From Mycteria americana (taxonomy: Eukaryota; Chordata; Aves; Ciconiiformes; Ciconiidae): DNA of 64,000 nt. Positions within the stretch are counted from its first letter, which is position 1. Each line of letters begins with the position of its first letter. The notes under the pieces are model-generated. The model was not told the DNA's origin and made no database searches. It worked only from the letters and a program-made list of their open reading frames with translations. The stretch lies in the NCBI RefSeq assembly GCF_035582795.1, contig NC_134367.1, forward strand, positions 120,428,062-120,492,061. Direction: 5' to 3'. Shown here in pieces: positions 37,864 to 48,625 of the stretch. The position numbers and the translations under genes were made by a program.

Positions 37864-40800
37864 GTGAGCGGGAGCGGGAGCGGGAGCGGGAGCGGGAGCG
37901 AGAGCGGGAGCGAGAGCGGGAGCGGGAGCGGGAGCGGGAGCGCGGCCCGCCCCGAGGGGAGGGCGGCCGTTGAGCTCCCTCAGCGGCGGGTCTGGCGAAG
38001 CCCGCTCTCGCCGTGAGGGAGAGGCGAGTGAAAAGCCCCAGCGGGCGCGGGGTGGTGTGAGGCGGGTGGAAGGGTTTGCCTCTGAAGAGCGGTGGAGCGC
38101 CCCGCTGCCGGAGGGGTGACGCCATCGGTGGGTGCATGACGTCATGCCCGGCCCGCCCTGCGTCACCCCGGGTCGCCCCTCCGACCGGCCTGGTGAGAGG
38201 GAGAGTGAGGTAGGGCTGGGGCTTGAGGAAGGCGGCAGCGCTACAGCGGGGGGCCCGCCGGGCTGCCCGGAGCTGTGCCCCGGCTGCCGCCGCCCCTCTG
38301 CTCGCCGCTGCCCGGCGAACGGCAACCGGCCTTTTCCCTGGCGCTGTGGGAGGACTAGTCGGGTACTTCTAATTTATTTTTCTCCCCCAGTACAGTTTCT
38401 TTCCACAAAGACTTCTCGGTATAATTTTATTCGAGTGGTGCTGCTAGATTTTTGCCGGCTAGTTCTTGATCTGGGAGATGATTGTAAAGTAGGAGGTCTG
38501 CAGCTTTAACTACCAGAAAATTTTTTTGGCATGCGGCATTAAATATTAAAACCACACTGTGAAATAAAGATTAAACACAATGGGGTGAGGTGATCGCTTG
38601 GCTTTATAGCATTTTATGCATACCACATCATTTCTTGAAATAATCGGTATCATTCTGGGTTGAGTAATTCGGCTTTAGGTATTTTAGAGGTCTCCACGTG
38701 GAAACGTTTCTGGGACTTGTACAGAAACTCTATAATGAAGTTGACTACCTTCAAGTGCCTTTATTGTAATCAAAATGGGGAGAGACCCCAACCCAGAGAA
38801 GCGCACCAGACTTACTCCACAGACCTCATGGGGTTTTCTTACAACATATTTTTTCCTGTTTATGCCATCAAACAGGTCAGGTACCTCTTTACATCCTTTT
38901 TGACTAGCTTGCTTTGTAACGTCAGCCAGAATCAATGAACTAAGGAGTTTGTTTGGGGCTGGGAATCAGTGAAAATTTAACTTCAAGAGCTTTCTAGTGC
39001 TCCTTCTGCAAATCAATATGCCAAAGTTTCCATGATCTTTCCTAGGAAGGGTTTTTGTTGACATTTTGATGAGCAATGGCACTGCACTGAGTCATCGGCA
39101 TTAATGAAACAAAACCATGTGGGGATTTCATCAGGGACCCACCAAAAGATCTGTCCCAGTCTTGGAGATGCAAGCAAAAGCTGCGTGAATTTGTTGTGCA
39201 TTTCTCATCCTCTTTCATGATTTTCATCAGCTCTCAGCACTTCTGCAAAATCAAATAATCTGATCATAATTGCCTGGGCAGATTTGGTTCAGGAGGGGGA
39301 AGCAGACCCAGTAAAGCTTTGCTTTTCTTTGTGGTCTCTGGTCTGGTTTTCTGCACGGGCAGGAGAAGGATTTGCATCTCGGTGCATGCTCTGACTTTGT
39401 TTCTGCTGTGAAACCCTGCAGTTGTACCATCTGCTGTGTCCCTGCAAGCCTGGTGGGTGGGTGCCCTGCCACCCGATGGTGTCGGTGGTGCCAGGGTGAT
39501 GGCTTCACCCCTCCTGAGCACATGTGGAGAGGAAGGCAGAGGTGTTGGCCATCCATCTCCAGCTGGCAGGTAGCCCTGAGGGCACTCGTGCCAGCTGGCA
39601 CAGGCTAACACTACCAGCACTGGTGTAAAGCGGGGCATGCTGGTTCCCCACAGGCTTCCTATCTCAGCTCTGGCAGCGCAGCTGCCTCAATATATTATTT
39701 CAGGCTCTGGGGTGGATTGGATACTCATTTTGTTCCTCCAGGCAGGTTAATCTGACATATGTCCAATACCATTTGCTTCTTCTGACATTGTTATGATAGC
39801 CTAATGCTTCCTCTTTGTGTAAATCAGCTTTCATCATTAACCAAGCACTTGCTTAATGGTCATTAATCTGTCTGTAAATCTCCTTGGAGAGACAGGAGCT
39901 TTGGAATGACAGGGCAAAGGCAGTGAGTACAACCTGACTTTATATTCCTGCACCGCTGACATAGCGCTCGAGAGGCAGCCTGAAGTTGGCATCTCTAATA
40001 GCAAAAGATGTTCAGAAGTTTTTCTGTTCTGTGCTTTATCACATCAACTGGCTGTAACTCACAGGAGATGCGCTGTGGCAGCATCACTAAAAGGACAAAA
40101 TCACGTTTGCCGTTGTGCGTGTCATGATTTCTCATGGGCTGGGGAACCAGAGGAGCCTCATCAAGAAGAGGCAATGAAGCGGGTCATCCCCTCTGCTTAC
40201 ATATAAGTGGTGACTGTGAGCAGCTCGTGCCATAAGAGCAGTGTCTCCAGCCCCTGTGGGATTGGGAGAATGTCCTTTTAGTGGATAACACTATTTTAAG
40301 TAGGAGGGACTTTGCTGCCAGTCTCCTGCCCCAGCGTGTACATACATCCTTATCCTCCGTGCTCAGATGGAGGATGCAGGCAGGTTAGACTGCAACAGCA
40401 TCAGCACTGTGCAATGTGGTAGTTATTTGCATAGTAGGTTAGTAAATAAAGTAACCTAAAGCCTGGCTCAGTCAGCACTGAACGCAAAAGATGGGGGAGA
40501 GGGTTGGCTCTGTATAGCACCATCTCCCCCATACACTACCTGGCGTTCTGGGGAAATGATAGCGTAGGCATGTAGTGCTATTTTAGGGGAATCCCTTCTG
40601 TGCTATCCTTGTGTGCATTCCCTTCTCTGATAGCAGTTGCATAAGCAGAGAAGAGACGGGGGCTGGAGAAGCACATTCCTACGTATGTGATTGGGGAAGC
40701 AAAAATAGAGGACAGTAGAAGTATCAAGACTTATTATTGTATTGTGTTCAGTTCTTACACACAGCGTCAGTGCTCAAGGGGATGCCTGCTTCCTCTGCAG

Positions 40801-43800
40801 ACACAGAAAAGAAGAAAGGTTTTGCTGCTTTCAATAGTGCAAGGCTACGTGCTCCTGTCTGCTTTGCAGGAAACTTCCTTGGGGCAGTGTTAGTTTTCGT
40901 GACGCTGTAAGGTAAACTGACCCCCTTTGTCTCCATAATCTGCTTTGTGTTCATCTGTTACAGAAGATCTCTCACTGTCCCAACTAAGCAGTATTGCAGA
41001 GGGGGTGATAGATGTATTTAAGACTATCCTGACGTGTGTAAGAACTTCAGAACTGCACCCCAAGCTGTACGTTTGTGTACTGTGATTATATACCATGCGG
41101 TAAATCTGTGAAGCCAGGATACAATAAGCCTTGCTTCTACGTAGTCATATGTAGTGAAGGCAGACTTGCTTAACCTCACTTCTGCAAATCTCAAGGTGAA
41201 TGAGAATTGACACAGTTTATTAATAATGCACAGCAGCCAAGCTCATTAACCAGCTGGAGACATATTGCAGCAGTGACATCAAAATAAAGCAGCATGGAGG
41301 TTTCATTTGCAACAGCTTCTTTCCAAAAGCAAATACTTTGGACCAGGTACAGTAGAACTGGTGCAAGGAGGTGTTACTTACCCCATGTGTCCTCAGGACA
41401 GAGAGAGAAATGGCTTGTACGGCTTCCTTCCAGAGTAGAGTTTTCCACTGGGATTTGATTTTTTTTTTTTTTGCGTATTTCTTGGGGTGATAACGGACCA
41501 CTCAGTGAATGGAAATTTTCCTGTCCCTTCTGGCTCTGTTCTTCCTTCCAGGAGCCGCCTCCTATCCAAGTGAGACAGGATTTCTCCAGTAGGATTGGGA
41601 CAGTAGTTGCTTTAAACCCTTGAAGAATGGTCTCCTATTGGGAAGGGGGGGCACCCACAGCCACTTGCAGAAGCCAAAAGGTTCTTGGGGTGCAAACAAG
41701 CCTTGCTTGTTTCCTGTTTTTTTACCACCAAACAGGTACAACTACATGAAGACCTGACTTGCAGTAAAGCTCCAGTCTTGGAATTTAAGCGTTGCTTTCT
41801 ATTTTTTGGTGCATATTCTTTTTGTGCTAGAAATGTCAACATGCCTCTTCTCTCATGCTAGGCTGCAACTTTACATTGCTTTTCCATCCTGAATAAGAAA
41901 AGACGTAATGCAAAATGTGTCTGGTTTACTGACCTGCCAACCCAAAACTCAAGCCATCTCATCAGACCAATTTGACTGAGGACTGCTGTCAGGGATGCTT
42001 GTTGCTAGGATTAATGAGTCTGTAATAATTTGTTTTTCTTCTAGGTGTCAGCGCAGTTCCAGTGGAAAAAGACCATATTGAAGAAATGGTGAGTAGCTGT
42101 ATGTCAAAGCAAATTTCAGAAAATATCGGTCACATGCTCTCCATGTTTTGTCATTAAACTCTCAGGGTAATGCTCTTTTTTCCTAAGGGTAGACTCTTAA
42201 GACATCATCAGTGATGTGGAACTCAGAGTCCCTTTAGCTGTCAGAAGATACCTGCATGCACTTCGGTGCATTTGATGCAAATGGAAGCTGGCTTCTTGTG
42301 TCAGTGTGGTACTTTTGAAACTCCTGGTTGTACAGCTGCCCAAAAAATGATCTGAAATATTATTTGATAGCCCATGGTATTGGACTGTAAAAAGTGAGAT
42401 GGCAACTTTGAAGAAAGATGAAATATCTACAGTTACCAACTATGTAATGGACTTTCTAATGCAGTTGTCCCATCTCCTGCTTTGGAAAGAGATTCTTAAC
42501 CTGTTTGATTAAATAAATGCCATTAGCTGCTCTTAGCACCTGTAACCTGACATCAGACCCTCTCCACTGGTTGATAGTGTGATCATTTAGATTAGTGAAC
42601 ACCTCGTAATAACTAAAAACAGTTAAAAGACAAATGGCTATATAAATGTTTTATTGTCTCCTCCCATCCAGCCACCCAGATTGTCAGCCTGAGACTCCTG
42701 TCCCCCTGACGATCTGAGCACTCACTCACAACCAACAACTTCAACACTTGAAAATAATTTTGCCTGAATTTGTACAGAAGAGCTACTTTGGTAGCGCTTA
42801 GTATTAGAGGAGATAGTGTCACTTTCCTAAATCAATCAATTTCCTCTGCTTCCAGAAGACTATCCAGTTGAATGTTAAGCACTAAAAGAGGCAGGGCTTA
42901 CAGCACACACACGTGAAAAAATGGGAAGTATGTCACTTCTAGAGGACACAAAGGTGTTTTTGGTTTATTGGCAATCCAAGCAATACTTCTGGTAACACCT
43001 TTGCAGCATCCTCATTTGGACAGATCCTACAGGATGATCCTCATCTTTTGAACGTGTTGTGTTGGTTATTTTTTTTGTCGAGTGCTGTTACCACGTATTG
43101 TTTGACTCTCCTTTGTACTGAACAGGGTATTTAATATGTTAAAAAAGTACAAAAGGAGCCTGTTACCTATGCAAACAAAAGGGGAGATAAAAAGAGCTAA
43201 TGACTATCCTCTTCTTACTGGTATGGGAGTGAGGAGCAAAGTACTTGTTGCCTAAATGCACTGGAAGTTGTAGAAGAGCTGGGGATTACTCAAAACTCAA
43301 ACGTTAGCCTGAACTCTAATCCTAAATTAGCTTTCCTCACTGACTGTGTCAGAAGTAGGATTTCCATTTTTGCCATGAGAATTTTTTATCCTATTTTGTG
43401 TCTTCTAGGTAACACAGTGCATAGTGGAAGTTCTGTCCAATGCTCTATCTAAGCCAAATGCACCACCAATTAATCCTGAATGCAAAGAAATCCTGAAGAA
43501 GAGTAAGTACAACATTATCTGAACTTGTGAAAGGAATTTGGTAGATGGATTCTCTTTTGTGTTGGAGCTGGCAAACTGTTGTTTCAGCCTGTGTGAAACT
43601 GGTGCCTCCAAATTTCAGTGTCAAAATTCTGATTTCCTTCTGTTTAGTCTGTCTTGCTCAAAGAGCAAACAGCCTGACCTGGTAACTGTCAGGGATTCTT
43701 GGCTAACACGTGTGGCTCTCTGCTTAGGCTACCTGGAGAATCTGAGAGAACTAGACAAGCTCTTTAGGTAGCCTGAGAGGTCAACAAATGTGACCGGGTT

Positions 43801-46800
43801 TGGACCACATGCTGAATGCATCCCAGAGGGTAGGAACTGGCTTCAAATAACTGCCACTTAAATCAACAAGGCTGCTGTGCCTGGCAGCAACTGAATCCAC
43901 ACCTAGCTCAGGAGAAGGGAGTCATTTGCTCAGCCCAGAAATGATTAAGTTTGTCATACTGATTCTGGAGGCCTGGAGACAGGTGCTGAAAGCTCCCTGT
44001 GGGAGTGCTCATTTCAGGTGAGCTCATTCCTACAGCATGGTGCTTAGCTGCCTCGATGTCGAGCTATAAGCCTGTTTGCATGCTTGATTACTGTCTGTAG
44101 AGAAGTGTGGTTAAGTTTGACACTGTGCCAAACTGCAGAACGCACATCTTTCTTTTCTGCCCAGTTATATTTATTTGATTACAGAACAATAAAAAGGCTC
44201 TTGAACTTACCTGCCAGCAAGAAGCAATAATGAAACCCATCTGTCTCCTGCTTGTTATAGAGGGAATAATGCATAGCCCTAATACAGTCATCAGAAGAGA
44301 GTGGGTTTTGGGCTTTGGGAATACGTGTATTTGTATCTAACTCAGCCCCAAATTTCTAGGAGATGCTGAATGCCATCAGTCATCAAGCTTTGTTTGTGAC
44401 ATTGTTAGTTTCAGAAAAAAACTGTATATTTGCCATGTTTTGGAAAATTAAAAAACACTTACTGGAAAGAGACGGTAAGGACCATATTTTTGCCATTAGA
44501 CAGATATCCTCCAAGAATATCAGATAATGAGAAGCTTTTCAGAAATAATGAGCTATTTTTAAATCTGTGCAGCTCTTGTCTGAAAGCTTTTAGGATTTGT
44601 GATCTATTTCTGATGTTACTCAGACACAAGAGAAGCAGAAATATCTTCATAGAAATACACTGTTACCATTGTGGTCAGAGTCAGACTTTCATTTAGCATT
44701 TTGGAAGTAGTGGAAGGAGCATGATTTGATTAAACATAACTATTGCAAAGTAACAGATTTCTTTTTTTTTTTTTTCCCCAGTTAATTTAGAACTTTTAAA
44801 ATGTGCTAAAAGCCCCAGGTATTTTCAAGTAGCTTGAAATAGATGGTTGTCTTTTTTGTGAATAAGCATATGTGATGGATAAGGCCTGACGTTCAAAGAA
44901 CTGAACACAACTCCAGATCCCATTGATTTTTAATGGGAACGAGCTAATGGTTAACTTAATTCAATACTAAAAATGTGATCACAAACAAAGAAAAAAGCCA
45001 AAGAGGCAAAATTATTCTGGAAATTTCAGTGGAACTTTAAAAATGCCTAATTAAATGAAAATTAGTTAATGCTTTTGCAGGCAAACATACAAAATATTAG
45101 GAAATGACTAGTTTTAAAAGCAGAATTAAAAAATAAATTCTGTCCACATCTTCTTGCTACTTTTGGAAGCTAGTTATCTATTTAAACTGAAATAACGCTT
45201 CAGTGGAGAGTTGGATTACTTTATTATGCTGCTTTTGTTATTGTAGGTGGTAGAAATGACAGAGAGAGAAGCGAAAACAAACAACTTGAAGTGAGGCATT
45301 TGAAAGACCCAGCAGAGATTGAAAAATATGCTGGGAATGTGGAGAAAGAACAAAGTCAGGCAGAAGAGGAATCTAAAAAGTACGTGAAAGGAAGTGATGA
45401 GGAGAAACTTGCTCATGAGGAAGATAAAAGCAAGGAAGAAGAGGATGGACACCACACACCTATTCAAGAAGATAGACTTCATACAGAAGAAAAGAAACAC
45501 TATCAGGAAATTAGAAGAGAGGAGAAGAGCTACCACAGTGAAGAAGAAAGCAAAGAGAGCAAGCATCATGATGAAGAGGTAGAGCATGCTGTTCTCAACA
45601 AGAAGTTCCACTCTGGAGGCATAAGCACAGAGGAGTTCCCTGATGGGAATGATCAGCGCCCCATGGGCCACTGGCATTCAGAGGAGGGAATGCAGAGCCC
45701 TTACAAAAGAATTCATGAAGGTGAAGAGGGAGGGGCAGAGGAAGAAAGAAGTGAAAAATACCACCATGAGTCTAAGGAACGTGATTTATCCCATCAGCAA
45801 GAGCATGAAGAATCTGATGAGAGTGAAGAAACAGAGGAGGAAAAGCAACCCTACAAACCCAAACGTTATCATGGGAAGCACAGAATGGGTGACTCCTCTG
45901 AAGAGAAGAGGGGCCATGGTGGTGAGAAAGAGGAACTAGCTGAGGAATCAAACACAGAGCAGGGCCATCTCTGGGACAAAAGGAACCACCATCAGAAACA
46001 TCATGAAGAGTCTGAGCAGCAGCGTGAGAAGAGTGGTTATCATGGGAGGCATGGGTCTGAAGAGGTAGAGGAGAGGAGGCGTGCAGACCAGGGAAGTGAG
46101 CAGTACAGAGAAAGGTGGCAGCAGAGTGAAGAGAGCAGTGAAGAAGAAAACAAGAGGCATCGTCACAGTAAAGAAAGTAATGAGAAATGGCATGAGGAGA
46201 GGAGACACCATGATGGATCACATGAGGCGAGGCGGCACCATTCTGACAGAAGGACGTATCTTGGAGATGAAAGTCAGGAAGAGCTGGACAGGTATCTCAG
46301 CGGTGGCAGCAAGGAGAAGCAGCATCGTGCTGGAGGGAGATACCCCTTGTGGGACAATGAAGGTGAAGGGTCACAGAAAGCGTATGCTCAAGAGCGCAAA
46401 GGGCAGGCCAGAAGACACTACAGCGCTGAGGACAGTGTAGAGCAGCAGCGCTACCCTGGCAACAGTGAGGAGGAGGAGGAAGTAGAAAAGAAGCATCACA
46501 GCAGTGATCAGATGGAAAATGAAGAGAATATGGAGGAGGGAAGATATGCAGAGAGGGAAGAATACAGAAGCTGGCTCCCTGCAGAGAATGAGAAGAGAAC
46601 CACGGCATCCTACAGCCCTTTCTACCCGCTGCTGTGGTGGAAAAGCCAGCACTTTGAGAAAAGGGACAGCACAGGAGAGCAGCTTCTGGAGGGCAAAGAG
46701 GAAGGCAGGCCCACCCTGAACGAGAAGAGTCTCTTCCCTGAATATAATGAGTATGACTGGTGGGAGAAAAAGCAAATCCTAAGTGCTCTGAACCATGGAC

Positions 46801-48301
46801 GCACTGAGAAGAGGAATTTTAGCAAAATGAACAGATATGATATGAAAAGGCAATACAACAAGATGGATCAACTCGCACAACTTCTGAATTACAGGAAGAA
46901 ATCAGCTGAATTCCCAGAGCTGTACAGTTCTGGAGAAGACATGAAAAAACATCATGTAATCAGGAATGACAGAGGAAGTCTGAGCCAGAGGCCTCTGACA
47001 GAAGAGGAGGTATGTGTACAGGTGTTTCTCTGAAAAGCTGATTTTAGGGGAAGCTGGCTTTACATGCACATTTCTAAATCCATTCCCAAGGCAGCTGGTA
47101 AACTGTGCATGGAAAAACACAAACAAGATTAAGTCACATTGAAAGCCAGATCTTCAGTGATTTGAAAATCTGCTTTCTTTGAATGAATTCAGTGGAACTA
47201 CCCCAGGGCACAGTTTGTAAAATAAAGACAATGTGCCTCCTCATTAGCTTCTGTCTGCTGCAAGACAGGAAGAGAAAGGAGATTTTCTTACTCTTTGGGC
47301 CCTACCTGTCCCTCTGGGGTCTTACAGACTAACAAAACAAAGATGCCATTGCAGCAGGAGCAGAGAGGTAATTAGCAAGCACCACTTGGTCTGTCAGGCT
47401 GTTTAAAGTGCACATATGAAAAAGCAAGTTGGACAGTTAGAGTGAAATTCAGCTGTCCATTGACTTCCCAGCTGTAATTGCAGAGCAAAACCTGGCTTGC
47501 CCTTGTAAGCCTGATCTGTGCATGTAGTTCCCATGTATGTGAATCCTTTTCTTGTTGGACTTCCTGTTCTGCTTCAGTGTCCAGGAAAACTGAGTCTACA
47601 TGCATCAGCTAGATGCACCTCGTGTATGTCACTGTATCTATTGCATAAAGCTGATCTGGGAGCAGTGGAGGTTTAATACTAATTTATATAGAGGGTAAAC
47701 AGTGTTAGCAAGTCATCATAATAAACAAGAATTGTCTGCATAAATTTTTTTTCTCCCTAGCATCTGGTAACGTGGAGGTGTGCCTCTTGTTGCATGCTGT
47801 GCTTGCTGTGTGCATAAGCCAGAACCACTGTGATCGTAAGGTTGTAGCCTCCTAAGGGACCTTCTCCTGGGCAGAAGTGACTGCACACTGCAGGGGGCAG
47901 CCCCTGTGAGAAAGCAGGTCATTACTACATACTGGTGCTTTAAAGCTAAAAAGATCAAGCTGTAATTAGGGCCAGCTCTCAGAATGAGTATTTTGATACT
48001 TTCCCCAGCCCTAATTTGGTTAAAAGCATGAAACTGCACAAATCTCCAAAGTATGTGCCGCACTGCTGTTAACACCCCCCAGCCCCAGCAAGCTGCCCAG
48101 GGACCAGTAAGTAGCAGGAGATGTCTGCCTCGGAAACAGTCTTTGTCTCTCATTTTCATGGAATAAAACATTTGCCAACGTTATTTGATGTGTAAAACAC
48201 TCTTCATGTTTTCACAGGAAAAAGAACTGGAAAACCTGGCTGCTATGGATTTGGAGCTGCAGAAAATAGCTGAGAAGTTTAGTGACAACAGGAGAGGCTG
48301 A
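37815..48301 (+). CDS. CHGB: Chromogranin B (secretogranin-1) precursor, complete, five coding exons
   Basis: CHGB is an acidic, calcium-binding cargo protein of dense-core secretory granules in neuroendocrine cells. It helps sort and condense hormones and is cut at dibasic sites into peptides. Joining 37815-37863, 42045-42088, 43409-43502, 45247-47009 and 48218-48301 gives one open frame of 677 residues. Features in order are a signal peptide (1-20, cleavage after VSA), the granin disulfide loop C35-C56 enclosing [14 protein letters not shown], then a long Glu/His/Lys/Ser-rich centre with many KR, RR and KK sites. After that come a conserved SPFYPLLWW segment (about 519), [12 protein letters not shown] (560-571), [11 protein letters not shown], and the C-terminal [19 protein letters not shown] helix ending DNRRG. 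Ends and loop match mammalian CHGB closely, while the centre is diverged. All donors are GT and all acceptors AG. The start is the first ATG, in a strong context, and aligns with the mammalian signal peptide. Confidence 0.96.
37864..37941 (+). repeat. CHGB: (GRGAGC)13 hexanucleotide tandem repeat beginning at the exon 1 splice donor
   Basis: Thirteen contiguous 6-base units. The first is the splice donor GTGAGC, ten are GGGAGC, and units 7 and 9 are GAGAGC. The regular GGG-AGC spacing gives repeated runs of four G3 tracts with 3-base loops, a canonical G-quadruplex pattern on the non-template strand and in the RNA. It lies within the CpG island. Confidence 0.95.
38134..38147. promoter_or_regulatory. 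CHGB: Palindromic consensus CRE (TGACGTCA) in CHGB intron 1
   Basis: GCATGACGTCATGC is a perfect 14-bp palindrome centred on a full TGACGTCA CREB/ATF site, about 320 bases after the start codon and still inside the CpG island. Further TGACG half-sites flank it at 38117 (TGACGCC) and 38160 (TGCGTCA, minus-strand TGACGCA). Binding is inferred. Confidence 0.65.
42045..42088 (+). CDS. CHGB: CHGB coding exon 2
   Basis: A 44-base exon between acceptor ctag and donor gtgagt. It completes the Gly codon and encodes [14 protein letters not shown] (residues 18-31), i.e. the end of the signal peptide and the mature N-terminus, which starts VPVE. Mammals have MPVD at this point. Confidence 0.95.
42089..43408 (+). 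other. CHGB: CHGB intron 2
   Basis: A phase 0 intron, GTGAGT to TAG. No embedded gene or transposon was recognised. Confidence 0.9.
43409..43502 (+). CDS. CHGB: CHGB coding exon 3 (disulfide loop)
   Basis: A 94-base exon encoding [20 protein letters not shown] and then [11 protein letters not shown] (residues 32-62), plus one base. The two cysteines, C35 and C56, form the conserved loop found in chromogranins A and B, which is implicated in membrane association and sorting to the regulated pathway (established for the family). Acceptor ctag, donor gtaagt. Confidence 0.96.
43503..45246 (+). other. CHGB: CHGB intron 3
   Basis: A phase 1 intron, GTAAGT to TAG. It is AT-rich towards its 3' end, with a T-run near 44763-44775. 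No embedded gene was recognised. Confidence 0.9.
45247..47009 (+). CDS. CHGB: CHGB coding exon 4 (main granin exon)
   Basis: A 1763-base exon encoding residues 63-650, over 85% of the protein, as in mammals where one large exon carries most of the coding sequence. It is strongly biased to Glu, Lys, Arg, His and Ser with many paired basic residues. Its last third holds the conserved segments ([45 protein letters not shown]). Acceptor ttgtag at 45246, donor gtatgt after GAG at 47009. If the donor were ignored, the frame would run only a few codons further, to 47033. Confidence 0.97.
47010..48217 (+). other. CHGB: CHGB intron 4
   Basis: A phase 0 intron, GTATGT to ttttcacag. No embedded gene or transposon was recognised. 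Confidence 0.9.
48218..48301 (+). CDS. CHGB: CHGB coding exon 5 (C-terminal peptide)
   Basis: Encodes [20 protein letters not shown] and then FSDNRRG (residues 651-677) and TGA. The last 13 residues ([13 protein letters not shown]) correspond to secretolytin, the antibacterial C-terminal peptide described from bovine CHGB. The QKIAEKFS core is identical, and the tail resembles bovine GTRRG more than human QRG (recalled). Confidence 0.96.
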   Translation, partial: EKELENLAAMDLELQKIAEKFSDNRRG

Positions 48302-48625
48302 AGATGATCTGCTTTGGCATCTCAAAGCTAGGTGTAGCTGTACTCACAATACCTGTATTTTGTGGTAAATTCACTGCCACTGGATTGTTGTTTGCCCTAA
48401 AACCAGGAAAAACTATTTACTGTCCACTATAGTGTAGTGATTTATACAGCTGAAAATGTCTTTAATTTGCTATTATGCTATTGAGATCTGAATAGCATGA
48501 ATTTTAGTATTATAACCTTTCATGTAAGGCAGATATTTTTAATATGCTTGTGAAAATAATTGTGTTAGTGTTCTTCAGAACTATATTTGTCTGAGTTTGA
48601 AATAATAAAAGCCATTGATTGATCT
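48302..48625 (+). other. CHGB: CHGB 3' UTR
   Basis: About 320 bases of AT-rich sequence between the stop codon and the poly(A) signal with its expected cleavage zone. The end is estimated from the signal position. Confidence 0.75.
48604..48609 (+). terminator. CHGB: CHGB poly(A) signal AATAAA
   Basis: A canonical AATAAA 303 bases after the stop, followed by T-rich sequence. It is the first one downstream of the CHGB stop. Confidence 0.85.

Larger units (their letters stand above)
37815..37973 (+). other. CHGB: Intron-retention reading frame: signal peptide plus (Glu-Arg)n
   Basis: If intron 1 is not removed, translation from the CHGB ATG continues without a stop through the hexanucleotide repeat, read as GAG CGG (Glu-Arg). 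It ends at TGA 37971-37973, giving about 52 residues. This is visible in the sequence. Whether it is ever made is unknown, and it is not proposed as a gene. Confidence 0.3.
37440..38345. other. CHGB: CpG island over the CHGB promoter, exon 1 and start of intron 1
   Basis: Base composition changes abruptly from AT-rich flanks to dense G+C with frequent CpG, then falls back after about 38345. The island covers the predicted promoter, the signal-peptide exon and the hexanucleotide repeat. G-rich runs near 37455-37470 and 37673-37690 and several CCCGCCC-type boxes are compatible with SP1/KLF binding. The edges were judged by eye. Confidence 0.85.
37864..42044 (+). other. CHGB: CHGB intron 1
   Basis: A phase 1 intron with GTGAGC donor and ttcttctag acceptor. 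The first 480 bases are CpG island carrying the hexanucleotide repeat and a cluster of TGACG half-sites. The rest is ordinary sequence without a supported gene. Confidence 0.9.

Noticed and set aside
37119-38325. Three minus-strand open frames of 214-255 codons over the CHGB promoter
   Set aside because: The region is a CpG island in which AT-rich stop codons are scarce. The frames read poly(Ser-Arg), Pro and Ala runs from the hexanucleotide repeat and have no splice or start support.
43981-43990. AGGTGCTGAA, resembling half of an RE1/REST site in CHGB intron 2-3 flank
   Set aside because: The second half of the 21-base RE1 motif is absent at any usual spacing.
45216-46861. Several antisense open frames (about 79 to 153 codons) opposite CHGB exon 4
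   Set aside because: They mirror the Glu/Lys/His-rich codons of the large sense exon, which rarely produce antisense stops. They show hydrophobic Phe/Leu/Ser-rich shadows without family resemblance.
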